DNA of 64,000 nt from JAVVTR01 sp036653535 (GCA_036653535.1 JAVVTR010000009.1:1-64000); one strand, 5' to 3'. Counted from the stretch's first letter, positions 45,601 to 53,706 are shown. A program made the numbers and translations. Notes: generated by a model from the letters alone, not told the origin.

Positions 45601-46547
45601 TGACGGTAGCGGCGGCTTGGCATAAGAAAGACTTGGATATGTATAAAGATTATTCTGTAGTAGGGATAGAAATAGTTCTTAGAGATGAGGCTGTTGTTGC
45701 CCCTATTGTTTTAGTAGATGATAAAATTGTTTATCATGAAAAAACAGGACGTTTACGTGTAGATAAAATTGAGCAAATTATGTTGTCTCAATCTATTCCT
45801 CTTGCTTCAGTAAAAGAGGAAATAGCAGTAGGTTATACCGCTACCCATGAGGCTGGAACCTTGCCAATAGGTTATGATGGTGGACCTGCCAAGGTAGGAT
45901 ATAGTGATCTTTTTTCTATAGATTTATTAACTTGGGGGGTAGCAGCTACTTCCTTAAATGCAAATTTGAACTGGAATATAAAGGTTTTACTTGCTAAACC
46001 TCGTTCCGTAAATGCTATCCAAAATCCTCTCCCTGAAATTAAAATTCCAGAAATAGTGGCCGTAGATTTGGCAAGCCTGACCAATATACGTCAAAAGGCG
46101 GTAAGTAAAAAAATAGAGTCTCAAGCGACAGAATTGCTTGGATTTGATATTTATCGTGATGGTACTAAACTCAACAACACTCCATTAAAAGCGCTTAGTT
46201 ATTTAGACGAAAATATCTCGGAAGGCAATTATGAATATATGGTAAATAGTTTGTGGAATAAAGGGGAGGCAGTTCATTCTAAAGTTCAAACCATTCATTT
46301 AATGCCAACCTCTTTGGAAAAAGAGACTTTAAATAAGCTACGTCTATATCCTAATCCTATCAAAGATAATCTCCAAATAGAAGGGATATATCAAAGTTTA
46401 AAACTAATGGATATTTATGGTAGAATTCTCTTGCAAGAGAAGCAAGTATCTACGCTTTGTTTAAGTTCGTTCAGTAAAGGGGTGTATTTTCTTTCTTTTG
46501 AACTTAAAGATGGAAGTATAGTTAGCAAACGGATAGTGAAAGAGTAA
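42693..46547 (+). CDS. Very large secreted protein with Fn3-like repeats, T9SS cargo
   Basis: The 1284-residue protein begins with a signal peptide (IIYLSICFSCCLPLQRIEAQ). A first part of about 330 residues looks like a propeller or repeat region (GVADNGIMCGHLNLN, SISGNGKVLGTQDGR, ISADGKVMIGTISNEN). Fibronectin-like segments follow, with the recurring VYRNGKQIAEFPA, NVYKDGVLITKTPI, NIYRDGDLLNEELV and DIYRDGTKLNNTPL strands. A second propeller-like stretch lies at about 560-740. The final 75 residues (LRLYPNPIKDNLQIEG, LMDIYGRILLQ, SKGVYFLSFELKDGSIVSKR) are a type A sorting domain. Starts at 42693 and 42708 are both possible. It lies 19 bp after the preceding cargo gene. Confidence 0.75.
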   Translation: MKIYKMKKIIYLSICFSCCLPLQRIEAQGVKAIARATIIEYPENRIRATVLSRNGQYAVLPSSDGIDVLDLKANKKTTYLRKDISVITGVADNGIMCGHLNLNPDGESFGLPRVYRNGVWQNLGLSYNAIRTDWPEFNFWRYLYPVGISSDGSKIVGQLTYDGTWVEAEGGGYVLNIRRGGAIWDENGKLDSVKGYEFRSISGNGKVLGTQDGRILRNDSLIVLSGVEDDMTTFINENGDKALLRNPYAVLGYTARIWENGKKDLLQIPLIKGYINCRSIAMSENGFVVGYVQKEEDFLKRSSIWSEKMGNVFLSDYLKELYGLDSLPWLYECYNISADGKVMIGTISNENYNVHPCIIKITGEPLLSRPMNLIAKGVYNKPKARLLWEKPIYCGKDPVNYRVYRNGKQIAEFPATIFSHIDSLSNNGEQSYTVTAVYDNGESAPTDAQRVNILGANECQPIRFFAHTLVYNRNVNLYWHLPTANLADKKNEIENKPVKNSSNYLAVDTNNPWEEVMKVGNYSLAGSYNMMDYSRVCIVRVGDYYYTSTEFMVPLYKSDLEFRTTEELKFPNGQNCPFSVDMTTDGTYIYGVKNASKLITVIDPEVPAVVKQISIKNDSIHELRHIAYVPELDNGKGGFAAGDWSSNAFYRMDGTKIEDGVKVEYCEGMTYLDGKLYASQQSGKKFVQVIEHDIKTKKATGLVFDAANYPDYLKNMENAPIFAGGICTTYLEDSTLCLAQMVRCNQAYRSVLLHELHPSPQVKGYNVYKDGVLITKTPIVERNFTSIEYNPGTYVYQVTPLKESGCEGPKSDSIIVTIQALGTCYPVTNIKAVESDKNMNLSFDLPKENGNSQIQGFNIYRDGDLLNEELVTKLRYQDKNRAKGEYLYRIEAFYDNSCVASDSILAVVTYDGICGPINNLNLTSTQIANKPAKFNVSAHWELPYFEAPLSITYASDATEGVMGLPDGGDLTVAAAWHKKDLDMYKDYSVVGIEIVLRDEAVVAPIVLVDDKIVYHEKTGRLRVDKIEQIMLSQSIPLASVKEEIAVGYTATHEAGTLPIGYDGGPAKVGYSDLFSIDLLTWGVAATSLNANLNWNIKVLLAKPRSVNAIQNPLPEIKIPEIVAVDLASLTNIRQKAVSKKIESQATELLGFDIYRDGTKLNNTPLKALSYLDENISEGNYEYMVNSLWNKGEAVHSKVQTIHLMPTSLEKETLNKLRLYPNPIKDNLQIEGIYQSLKLMDIYGRILLQEKQVSTLCLSSFSKGVYFLSFELKDGSIVSKRIVKE

Positions 46548-46564
46548 ATTGGTTTTGTTTTTGG

Positions 46565-46602
46565 AGGGAAGACGAGGAACTTTAAGCCTCCTCGTCTTCC
46601 CT
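46565..46602. terminator. Strong hairpin between two cargo genes
   Basis: AGGGAAGACGAGG (46565-46577) and CCTCGTCTTCCCT (46590-46602) form a perfect 13-bp stem with a 12-nt loop. No T run follows on the plus strand. It could end or attenuate transcription between the two T9SS genes. Confidence 0.5.
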
Positions 46603-46628
46603 ATTATAGATTGAAAAGTAATAGAAAT

Positions 46629-48542
46629 ATGAAAAAAATAATATTAGCCTGTTTTTTTTCCTTGTGTGAATTTATGATGATAGATATTTATGCTCAAGAT
46701 ATTCTTTTTGAAGATTTTCAAAGTATTACTCTTGATAATAAAGGAATTGGAGATATTCCATCTTCTTATTTATTGTACAACGATAGTAATACACCCTATT
46801 ATTATAGCATTATAGATTATACTTATATGGATAAGGCTTGGAAAGTGCTTAAGGATAAAGATGGAAATAAATTTGCACAAAGTATTTCCTATTTTAAAAA
46901 AGCAGCTCAAGCCGATCGCTGGATGATAACGCCGGAAATAGATTTAACCAAAGCGAAAAACCCTTTATTTTTGTTTAATGCACGTTCGGGCGATATTACT
47001 AAGAAGGAAACCTATCAAGTGCGGATTTCTCTTAGCGGAACCAATAAAGAAGATTTTACTATTTTATTGAAAGAGATAAAAGAAGAAGAGGTGAATTGGA
47101 CAGAACATTCTTTTTGGTTAGAGGAATACAAAGGAAAAAAAATACATTTAGCTTTTGTGGAAAATTCCAAGGATAAACTTTTGGTACAGGTAGACAATAT
47201 TCGTGTAACTGATTTTACCAATCAAAGTACTATTACCTTATCCCCTTTATTATTATCTACTACCTTTGATTACACCGATACGAAAGGGGTTCCTATAGAA
47301 TGTAAAATTCGAAATATGGGACAAGATACCATTACCAATTACACCATGAATTATTCTATAAATAATGGGGATGTTCAAAGTCAAGAGGTAAGCAATACAG
47401 AAATTTATCCTCTAAAAACAGAGATAACAAAAAAATTAGTTTGGCATCCAAGCCAAAAAGGATATTATAGCATTCGTTTTTGGATTTCAAAAATTAATGG
47501 AAGCACTCATAATAGTGATACTATTGAGCATACGCTCTTTGTAATTAACGAAAAATTATTACCACCAACGATTAGTCTTTATGAGGGTTTTACCAGTAAA
47601 ACCTGTTCCCCTTGTATGGCATCTAAACCTTATGTTTCCGAGATGCTACATCATTTACAAGCGAATAAACCAGGTTCCAAAATAGCTGCTACCATTTATC
47701 AAATGAATGTGCCCGTACCTGGAGATCCATGCTTTTTGCCTCTCTGTTCTTCTCGCTTTTTTGCTTATAATTTAAGTGGAGTTCCCTCTTTTGTGGTGAA
47801 TGGAACGGTACAAAAATTTAAACTTTGGACAGATATTACGACTAAGATTCCTACTATGGTAGAAGAAGCATATACCAAAGGAGCACCTATGAGCGTTTCG
47901 TATTCTATCAAACGTAAAGGCCAAACCTTTACTATATATAGCGAGTTCGTTAATCACAAGCCCATAGAAGGCGATCTTCGATATTTTATCGTTTTTGTAG
48001 AAGATTCCATTCTTCACGAATCGGATACGGATCCTAAAAAAGCATACTTTAATGTGGTTAGAATGGTTTTGCCGAGCATAGCAGGAGGAGTAATAGAAGC
48101 CAAAAATCCCGGAGATATTACCTTAAAAACCGATAGTTGTACATTCAATGGAACAGACCCTAAAATATTTACTACCTTAGACAAAATGAGTGTTATTGTC
48201 TTTGTGCAAGATATGCGCACGAAACAAATATTGCAAGTCTGCATGGAGCCATCGGATCACGTAGCTGTAGAAACAGAAAGTCCCAAGGATAATACTATCT
48301 GTAAATTATATCCAAATCCGGCCAGCAATATGGTTAATTTAAGTTTTACCTTGCATTCTGCTAGTTCTATTAAAATACAAATTGTGGATATGAGTGGGCT
48401 TTGTCTTTACCATTCTTCTGAAAAAAAATATACAGCAGGAGAGCATGAAGTTCTAATAAATACACAAAATTTTAAGCCTGGTTTATATTTTGTAAAGATG
48501 GAAGGAATAGATGTGGTCTTAAAACTGATAGTGAAAGCTTAA
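46629..48542 (+). CDS. Omp28-like secreted protein with CxxC, T9SS cargo
   Basis: The protein (637 residues from this start) has a signal peptide ending near MIDIYAQ. A choice-of-anchor/cleaved-adhesin domain comes first (DILFEDFQSI, DRWMITPEIDLTKAKNPLFL). An Omp28-related domain follows, starting with ISLYEGFTSKTCSPCMASKP and so carrying a thioredoxin-like CSPC pair. The C-terminal type A sorting domain is NTICKLYPNPASNMVNLSFT then GLYFVKMEGIDVVLKLIVKA. The ATG at 46629 is preferred over the in-frame TTG at 46611 because it starts right at the basic signal-peptide head. Porphyromonas Omp28 is described as a surface adhesin. Confidence 0.78.
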   Translation: MKKIILACFFSLCEFMMIDIYAQDILFEDFQSITLDNKGIGDIPSSYLLYNDSNTPYYYSIIDYTYMDKAWKVLKDKDGNKFAQSISYFKKAAQADRWMITPEIDLTKAKNPLFLFNARSGDITKKETYQVRISLSGTNKEDFTILLKEIKEEEVNWTEHSFWLEEYKGKKIHLAFVENSKDKLLVQVDNIRVTDFTNQSTITLSPLLLSTTFDYTDTKGVPIECKIRNMGQDTITNYTMNYSINNGDVQSQEVSNTEIYPLKTEITKKLVWHPSQKGYYSIRFWISKINGSTHNSDTIEHTLFVINEKLLPPTISLYEGFTSKTCSPCMASKPYVSEMLHHLQANKPGSKIAATIYQMNVPVPGDPCFLPLCSSRFFAYNLSGVPSFVVNGTVQKFKLWTDITTKIPTMVEEAYTKGAPMSVSYSIKRKGQTFTIYSEFVNHKPIEGDLRYFIVFVEDSILHESDTDPKKAYFNVVRMVLPSIAGGVIEAKNPGDITLKTDSCTFNGTDPKIFTTLDKMSVIVFVQDMRTKQILQVCMEPSDHVAVETESPKDNTICKLYPNPASNMVNLSFTLHSASSIKIQIVDMSGLCLYHSSEKKYTAGEHEVLINTQNFKPGLYFVKMEGIDVVLKLIVKA

Positions 48543-48559
48543 GAAAGCTTTGTTTATCG

Positions 48560-48591
48560 TTTGATAAAATGGGTTAAATCCCGTATATTTG
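48560..48591 (+). promoter_or_regulatory. Promoter of the lipoprotein gene
   Basis: TTTG (48560-48563), exactly 20 nt, then TATATTTG (48584-48591): a perfect consensus promoter. It starts 18 bp after the preceding stop and sets the true start of the next gene downstream of about 48598. Confidence 0.8.
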
Positions 48592-48611
48592 CGCACAAAA
48601 TTAGCTTGCAG

Positions 48612-49187
48612 ATGACGATATTCAGTAAAGAAAAGAGTAAAATTATATATAGAGGAACTTTTTTAATAATTGGTTTTCTACTATTTTCCACCACATGGAT
48701 CTCTTGTAAAAAAGAAGATAAGGCCAATGCTTACTTAAATGGACAATGGGAGTCGGTTCAAATAAAGCCCACACTTTACTACATAAATCATAAGGGCGAT
48801 TCCGTTTTTATAAAAGAAAAACGCTTAATAGATATTCGTGTTTTTGATCCTCCTTGTGCATTAAGCAATATGCGGGATTCGGCTGTTATTGGTTATGCAA
48901 ATGTAGCCGTTGCAGATAGGTTCCTTGCTGGAGATCCCACTTTGGCTCCAACCTACGATTATTATATTTTCTTAGCCGATAATGGAAATTCTGTTCCTTG
49001 TTTTCGTTCCGGAGATGAAACTTTTTATCATGGGCGCTATATAGATTCTCTTTACATACAGTTTAAGAAAATAAGTGAGGATTGTATAGAATTTGTGCAG
49101 GTTCCCCAATATAAGAACGTATCTATTTCTGAAGAGTGTTATAAACAATTAAAGATTTTTACTGGAACCTATCGTAAAGTAAAATAA
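48612..49187 (+). CDS. Hypothetical lipoprotein
   Basis: The protein (191 residues from this ATG) has a signal peptide (GTFLIIGFLLFSTTW) and lipobox WISC, followed by KKED. The mature part is a beta-rich domain with paired cysteines (PPCALSNMRD, SVPCFRSGD, DCIEF, EECYK). I do not recognise the family. A longer frame opens at 48561 but lies upstream of the transcription start predicted from the promoter at 48560-48591, so I use 48612. It is followed by the first palindromic element and then the convergent fhs gene. Confidence 0.65.
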   Translation: MTIFSKEKSKIIYRGTFLIIGFLLFSTTWISCKKEDKANAYLNGQWESVQIKPTLYYINHKGDSVFIKEKRLIDIRVFDPPCALSNMRDSAVIGYANVAVADRFLAGDPTLAPTYDYYIFLADNGNSVPCFRSGDETFYHGRYIDSLYIQFKKISEDCIEFVQVPQYKNVSISEECYKQLKIFTGTYRKVK

Positions 49188-49210
49188 TAAGAGGATAATA
49201 TTTCAAAGGA

Positions 49211-49312
49211 ATGAGGGTGTGTTAAAATACCCAAAATATAAAAACCACCTCTGCCACAGACATCTGTAGCAGGGGTGGTTTTGTTAAAAAGAGGGGTTTG
49301 ACACACCCTCAT
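49211..49312. repeat. Palindromic element, copy 1
   Basis: The element begins ATGAGGGTGTGT and ends ACACACCCTCAT, a terminal inverted repeat. In the middle AAAACCACCTCTGCCACAGA can pair with GTAGCAGGGGTGGTTTT. A second copy, about 85 to 90 percent identical, lies at 51517-51625 in the same orientation. It sits between two convergent genes, where it could also end transcription from both sides. Confidence 0.88.
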
Positions 49313-49369
49313 TATAAGTTTATTTACATTAATTTAATTCGTATGCAAAGAGGGGTTTATGCTATTTTT

Positions 49370-51040
49370 TTAGCTTAGACCCTCAATTTTTCCATTTACA
49401 ATATTAATATGTATGGCTTGTGGAATGGCCGGTAGACCTGGCATTCGCATAATTTCTCCCATAATTACAATAAGCATTTCCGCTCCATTATTTATAATAA
49501 TATCTTTTACTTTTAGTTCAAAATCTTTGGCAACGCCATAAGCTTTTGGATTGGACGAAAAAGAATATTGAGTTTTGGCTATGCAAATGGGGTAGCTGCT
49601 TATACCTAAGCTTTCTATTTGTTTTAATTTTTTTTCGGCTAAGGTAGTGTAGACAATAGAGTCGGCTCCGTAGATATTTTGGCTCACCTGTTTTATTTTT
49701 TCCTTTACGGAACTTTCGTTGGAGTAGGCAAAATGAATAGGACCAGAAGCTTGTTTTTCTATCGTTTCTACCACTAAATTAGCTAATTCCATTGCTCCTT
49801 TTCCTCCTTGACCAAAAGCATCATTAATAGCAAAACCTACTTGCAATTCCTTTTGGCAGTGTAGGCGTAGGGCTTCTATTTCTTCGGGTATATCATCGGA
49901 GTAGCGGTTAAAAGCAACAATAACACTTTGATTAAAACTTTTGAGATTCTTTACGTGCTTGTCTAAGTTGGCAAATCCATTGCTTAAGCCTTTCATATTA
50001 GGTTCTCCAATATGCGCTTCTGCCACACCTCCGTGCATTTTTAAACTTCTATTGGTAACAACGATAACGCTTAATTTAGGTTCCAAACCAGCTTTGCGGC
50101 ACTTAATGTCAAAGAATTTTTCTGCCCCTAAATCGGCTCCGAATCCAGCTTCGGTAATGGCATAGTCTCCAAAAGTAAGAGCCATTTTAGTGGCTAACAA
50201 TGAATTGCATCCATGTGCAATATTAGCAAATGGCCCTCCATGAACAAAAGCAGCGGTGTTTTCGGTAGTTTGAACCAAATTAGGTAAGAGCGCATCTTTA
50301 AGTAGCACGGTAATAGCGCCTGCTACTCCAAGATCTTTTACGGTAAAAGGATTTCCATCGTAGGTATATCCTAACAAAATGTTTTCTATTCGACTTTTGA
50401 GATCCTCTATGCTGGTACTAAGGCATAAAATGGCCATAATTTCCGAAGCTGCAGTAATATCAAAACCAGTTTCTTCCGGAGTTCCATTGGCCGAACCACC
50501 TAAGCCGCTAATAATATTGCGTAAATTTCTGTCATTAACATCCAAGACTCTTTTCCATTTAATTTCTTTAAGACCAACGCAGCTGTGTCGATTTTGATAA
50601 ATATAATTATCTAATAAAGCGGTAATCATATTATGTGCCGAAGTTATAGCATGGAAGTCGCCTGTGAAATGCAAGTTGATATTTTCCATAGGCAAGACTT
50701 GAGCATAACCACCTCCTGCAGCTCCTCCCTTCATACCAAAGCAGGGTCCTAAAGATGGTTCTCTTAATGCTACTATGGCTTTTTTTCCTATAGAATGGAG
50801 CCCTAAGGCCAAGCCAATGGAAACGGTGGTTTTACCAATACCTGCTTTAGTAGGAGTAATGGCCGTGACCAAAATTAAATGATGCTTTTTAATTTTTTCT
50901 TCGTCTATTTGTCCAAGAGGCACTTTGGCCATGTAATGTCCGTAAGTAGCAATAGCTTCCGGATTTATACCATTTTCTAAAGCGATTTCTTCTATTTTTT
51001 TTAGTGGGGTTTCCCGTGCAATTTCAATGTCTGATTTCAT
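49370..51040 (-). CDS. fhs: Formate-tetrahydrofolate ligase
   Basis: Fhs joins formate to tetrahydrofolate with ATP, giving 10-formyl-THF for purine and other one-carbon needs. The 556-residue protein has the nucleotide-binding TPTKAGIGKTTVSIGL (residues 63-78), REPSLGPCFGMKGGAAGGGY, LHFTGDFHAITSAHNM, and VHGGPFANIAHGCNS, all family signatures. Length is normal. The leader between the ABM gene and fhs (162 bp) contains a stem-loop and a 23-bp sequence repeated elsewhere in the window that ends 8 bp before the ATG. The gene is bracketed, with the ABM gene, by two palindromic elements. Confidence 0.97.
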   Translation of the reverse strand: MKSDIEIARETPLKKIEEIALENGINPEAIATYGHYMAKVPLGQIDEEKIKKHHLILVTAITPTKAGIGKTTVSIGLALGLHSIGKKAIVALREPSLGPCFGMKGGAAGGGYAQVLPMENINLHFTGDFHAITSAHNMITALLDNYIYQNRHSCVGLKEIKWKRVLDVNDRNLRNIISGLGGSANGTPEETGFDITAASEIMAILCLSTSIEDLKSRIENILLGYTYDGNPFTVKDLGVAGAITVLLKDALLPNLVQTTENTAAFVHGGPFANIAHGCNSLLATKMALTFGDYAITEAGFGADLGAEKFFDIKCRKAGLEPKLSVIVVTNRSLKMHGGVAEAHIGEPNMKGLSNGFANLDKHVKNLKSFNQSVIVAFNRYSDDIPEEIEALRLHCQKELQVGFAINDAFGQGGKGAMELANLVVETIEKQASGPIHFAYSNESSVKEKIKQVSQNIYGADSIVYTTLAEKKLKQIESLGISSYPICIAKTQYSFSSNPKAYGVAKDFELKVKDIIINNGAEMLIVIMGEIMRMPGLPAIPQAIHINIVNGKIEGLS

Positions 51041-51048
51041 AAGTAAAA

Positions 51049-51121
51049 TAATTTTAATAAATAGGTCTTATCTAACTCCAGGAGGTCTATTCCCATGCTC
51101 TTGGTCGAGACAAGGAGTTAG
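51049..51121 (-). promoter_or_regulatory. Possible structured leader of fhs with repeated 23-bp sequence
   Basis: Positions 51049-51071 are identical to 198-220 and match 59734-59756 at 20 of 23 bases. Next to it on the 5' side (minus-strand sense) CTAACTCC (51072-51079) and GGAGTTAG (51114-51121) form a perfect 8-bp stem around a 34-nt loop. The AT-rich repeat links this stem to the fhs start codon. It could be a cis-regulatory RNA or the footprint of a small mobile repeat. Confidence 0.45.
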
Positions 51122-51202
51122 CGTTCGTTTCCTAAGATTTTTTAATATTGGATTTTATCGGAAATATAATTTATTAGGAATTAGCCCCTAAGAAATAGAA
51201 AT

Positions 51203-51478
51203 TTAATTTTCAAAACGACGTTTGTTCGATTGGGATATTTTTACCAATTCGGGAACCAAACGCTTAAAATGTTCTTTTTCTGCATGAAGATTTAAAAATT
51301 CTTGGCTACTCCATTCTTCTAAAAGAAGAAAGATAGAAGGATTATGGGGCTGTTGATAATATTGGTAGAACAAACAACCCTCGTCTTTTTGAGAATATTG
51401 AGTTAGGGCATCCATATATTCTATAAAGGAATGTTCCGAAGCTGCATTCACGTGGTATTCTATAATTAAGGTGATCAT
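51203..51478 (-). CDS. ABM-family putative quinol monooxygenase
   Basis: The 91-residue protein has the dimeric ferredoxin-like fold of antibiotic-biosynthesis-monooxygenase (ABM/YgiN) proteins: IIEYHVNAASEHSFIEYMDA, EGCLFYQYYQQPHNPSIFLL, LEEWSSQEFLNLHAEKEHFK. Members oxidise or bind quinones and aromatic compounds without cofactors; the substrate here is unknown. It lies upstream of fhs on the same strand, with 162 bp between, and just after (in minus sense) the second palindromic element. Confidence 0.82.
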   Translation of the reverse strand: MITLIIEYHVNAASEHSFIEYMDALTQYSQKDEGCLFYQYYQQPHNPSIFLLLEEWSSQEFLNLHAEKEHFKRLVPELVKISQSNKRRFEN

Positions 51479-51516
51479 AATATTCTTTTATGTAATGATT
51501 TTTCCTTTAAGTTTGT

Positions 51517-51625
51517 ATGAGGGTGTCTCAAAACACCCAAAATATGAAAACCACCTCTGCCACAGACATCGGTAGCAGGGGTGGTTTTGTTAAAAGTTAA
51601 GATGAGGGTTTTGACACACCCTCAT
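51517..51625. repeat. Palindromic element, copy 2
   Basis: This copy begins ATGAGGGTGTC and ends GACACACCCTCAT, with the same inner hairpin AACCACCTCTGCC / GTAGCAGGGGTGG as copy 1. Its right side is extended. AAAGTTAAGATGAGGGT (about 51593-51609) can pair with ACCCTCATCTTAACTTT (51619-51635), a stem of about 17 bp, whose end contains the stop codon of rubredoxin. It therefore probably acts as the rubredoxin terminator. Confidence 0.88.
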
Positions 51626-51632
51626 CTTAACT

Positions 51633-51797
51633 TTAATTTTTAGCAACTTCGAAGTCTTCTTTTCCAACCCCACAAACAGGACAGGTCCAATCGTTGGGAA
51701 TATCTTCAAATGCAGTGCCAGGAGCGATATTAGAATCGGGATCTCCTATTTGAGGATCGTAGACATATCCACAAATAGTGCAAATGTATTTTTTCAT
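51633..51797 (-). CDS. Rubredoxin
   Basis: This 54-residue protein begins MKKYICTICGYVYDPQIGDP and ends with the second iron site WTCPVCGVGKEDFEVAKN. The four cysteines of the CxxC...CxxC pair bind one iron. Rubredoxins carry single electrons in the cytoplasm, for example to peroxide or superoxide reductases in anaerobes. A -7 box (TATCTTTG on the minus strand, 51826-51833) precedes it. Its stop codon lies in the stem of the second palindromic element. Confidence 0.95.
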   Translation of the reverse strand: MKKYICTICGYVYDPQIGDPDSNIAPGTAFEDIPNDWTCPVCGVGKEDFEVAKN

Positions 51798-51825
51798 ACG
51801 TGCTTAATTTTAAAGGTTTCTAAAG

Positions 51826-51833
51826 CAAAGATA
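51826..51833 (-). promoter_or_regulatory. -7 element of the rubredoxin gene
   Basis: The minus strand reads TATCTTTG, about 29 nt before the start codon. No good -33 TTTG is present. Confidence 0.45.
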
Positions 51834-51960
51834 CATTAAAAAAGGAAACAGTTTCTAAATTTCTAATATTTGTATAAAATAAATTAGCGAAGCAAGTCTA
51901 TTAATGGGGGGGCTCTAAAAAGAAGAGACTCTTGCGTTTTAGATAATTTAAATCCTTTTT

Positions 51961-53706
51961 TTATTCGGAAATGGAATCCGTTTTCCAGCGTTTGAGTTGG
52001 GGTAAAAGTTCTCGTAAATGGGCTTCCGTATGGCGACTACTAATTTTTATTTCACAATTTTTATTAGGCTTGGAGGCGATTTTGGTGCAGTGTTGTATCA
52101 TTTCTTCTAAAGAATAGTTCTGTAGAAAACTCCCATTGGCAAAGCAGTATTTGCAATAGCTTGTGCTTAAAGTGCCATCGGCATTAGTGCCCCATAAAGA
52201 GTTATTTTCTATAGGTATGCCACAACTTTGGCAGAGCGTACCTTTTGGGCAAGGCGCCGAAGAAATAGACGCAAAATTACCAAGTCCACTTTGGGCTGTA
52301 ATTTCTTGCATTTTTCCATAAATACCACTAAATAAGCCGGATCCTACTATACCCAATAAACAAACTATTAAACCAATGCGGCTGTAAAGGTCGGATTTGA
52401 AATAGGGAATAGGCTTTTCGTTGGGATTAATGAACATGGCCTTTACTACTAATAAATAATAATATAGAGAAATAATGGTGTTTAGTAAAGCAATGAAAAC
52501 TAAAACGTAAAACCCTTGCTGTGCTGCGGAGGCGAAGATAAAAAACTTGCTAAAAAATCCAGCAAAAGGAGGAATACCCGCTAAGGAAAAAAGAGAAAAC
52601 ATCATTAGCACGCTCAACTTTGGGTTGGTTTTATAGAGCCCATTATATCCTTCTATAGAAAGATTACCTGATTTTTGTTCTATAAGCGATACCACTGCAA
52701 AAGCCCCCAAATTGGAAAGCATGTAAACAAAAACATAATAAATAAGAGAAGTTAGGCCTTCTGGGGAGGCAGATACTACCCCCAACATAATATATCCGGC
52801 TTGGGAAATGGAGGAATAGGCTAAGAATCTTTTAATATTTTTTTGACGTATGGCAAAGAGATTACCAACCGTAATACTTAAAATAATAAGGATATATATT
52901 ACCGTTTGCCATTGTAGTATCATGGCGGAGAATACTTTTGCAAATAGGCAAAAAATTACAAAAGCGCCACAGGCTTTAGAAACTACCGAAAGATAGGAGG
53001 TAATTGGGGTAGGGGCTCCTTCATAGACATCGGCAGTCCATAAATGGAAAGGAACTAAGGAAAGTTTGAAAAACAAACCTACCAAAAACAAAATCATAGC
53101 AGCTATTTGCAAAGGACTTCCGGTAATAGCTAAAAGAATATCATTGAAATACAGAGTTCCGGTAGAACCATAAAGGAGGGATAGACCAAAGAGCGATATT
53201 CCGCTGGCGAAGGCAGCCGATAAAATATATTTAGCGCCAGCTTCTGCCGATTTATGTTCGTATTTGTTGAAAGCTACTAAAGCGGCCATGGGAATGGAGG
53301 CGGTTTCCATACCAATAAAGAAAAGCATAAAATGGCCTGCTGCAATCATAAAATACATACCTAACAAGGTGGATAGGGTAAGAAAATAAAATTCCCCTTG
53401 CTTTTGGTTTTGTTCCTCCCCGTTCACCCAATGATGTGCTTGTAGAAACACTAATAGGGTTCCTATGTTCATCACCGTTTTTATAATGCTCATCGCTGGA
53501 GTGTACAGGTACATGCCCCCGAAAGCTTCGGTACATACTCCCGGAATAAGATTCAGAAAGATATGTATGGTAAAAAGGAGACAGGCTACCAATGAAAAAT
53601 AACTACGCGCTTTTTGAGGTGCAAACAAATCATACAGAAATAAGAGTATCATCACTACCAGGAGCGAAAGCTCTTCTTGCATAACTAAAAAATTAGAGAA
53701 ATCCAT
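51961..53706 (-). CDS. nuoN: Complex I subunit NuoN fused to a C-terminal zinc ribbon
   Basis: Residues 1 to about 475 are a complete NuoN, an antiporter-like proton-pumping membrane subunit. Examples are SLVPFHLWTADVYEGAPTPI then TSYLSVVSKACGAF, FLAYSSISQAGYIMLGVVSA, and the C-terminal FSGIYGKMQEI. After a short linker the frame continues into about 98 residues with CQSCGIPIENN (C492, C495), GTNADGTLSTSYCKYCFANG (C518, C521) and SLEEMIQHC. This matches the small 'putative zinc ribbon' family usually found as a free protein. The reading frame is unbroken. The ribbon would follow the last membrane helix; its side of the membrane is not certain. It is the last gene of the operon. Confidence 0.9.
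   Translation of the reverse strand: MDFSNFLVMQEELSLLVVMILLFLYDLFAPQKARSYFSLVACLLFTIHIFLNLIPGVCTEAFGGMYLYTPAMSIIKTVMNIGTLLVFLQAHHWVNGEEQNQKQGEFYFLTLSTLLGMYFMIAAGHFMLFFIGMETASIPMAALVAFNKYEHKSAEAGAKYILSAAFASGISLFGLSLLYGSTGTLYFNDILLAITGSPLQIAAMILFLVGLFFKLSLVPFHLWTADVYEGAPTPITSYLSVVSKACGAFVIFCLFAKVFSAMILQWQTVIYILIILSITVGNLFAIRQKNIKRFLAYSSISQAGYIMLGVVSASPEGLTSLIYYVFVYMLSNLGAFAVVSLIEQKSGNLSIEGYNGLYKTNPKLSVLMMFSLFSLAGIPPFAGFFSKFFIFASAAQQGFYVLVFIALLNTIISLYYYLLVVKAMFINPNEKPIPYFKSDLYSRIGLIVCLLGIVGSGLFSGIYGKMQEITAQSGLGNFASISSAPCPKGTLCQSCGIPIENNSLWGTNADGTLSTSYCKYCFANGSFLQNYSLEEMIQHCTKIASKPNKNCEIKISSRHTEAHLRELLPQLKRWKTDSISE

Noticed and set aside
48561..48611. Longer start for the lipoprotein gene
   Set aside because: The bases form the promoter itself, upstream of the predicted transcription start.
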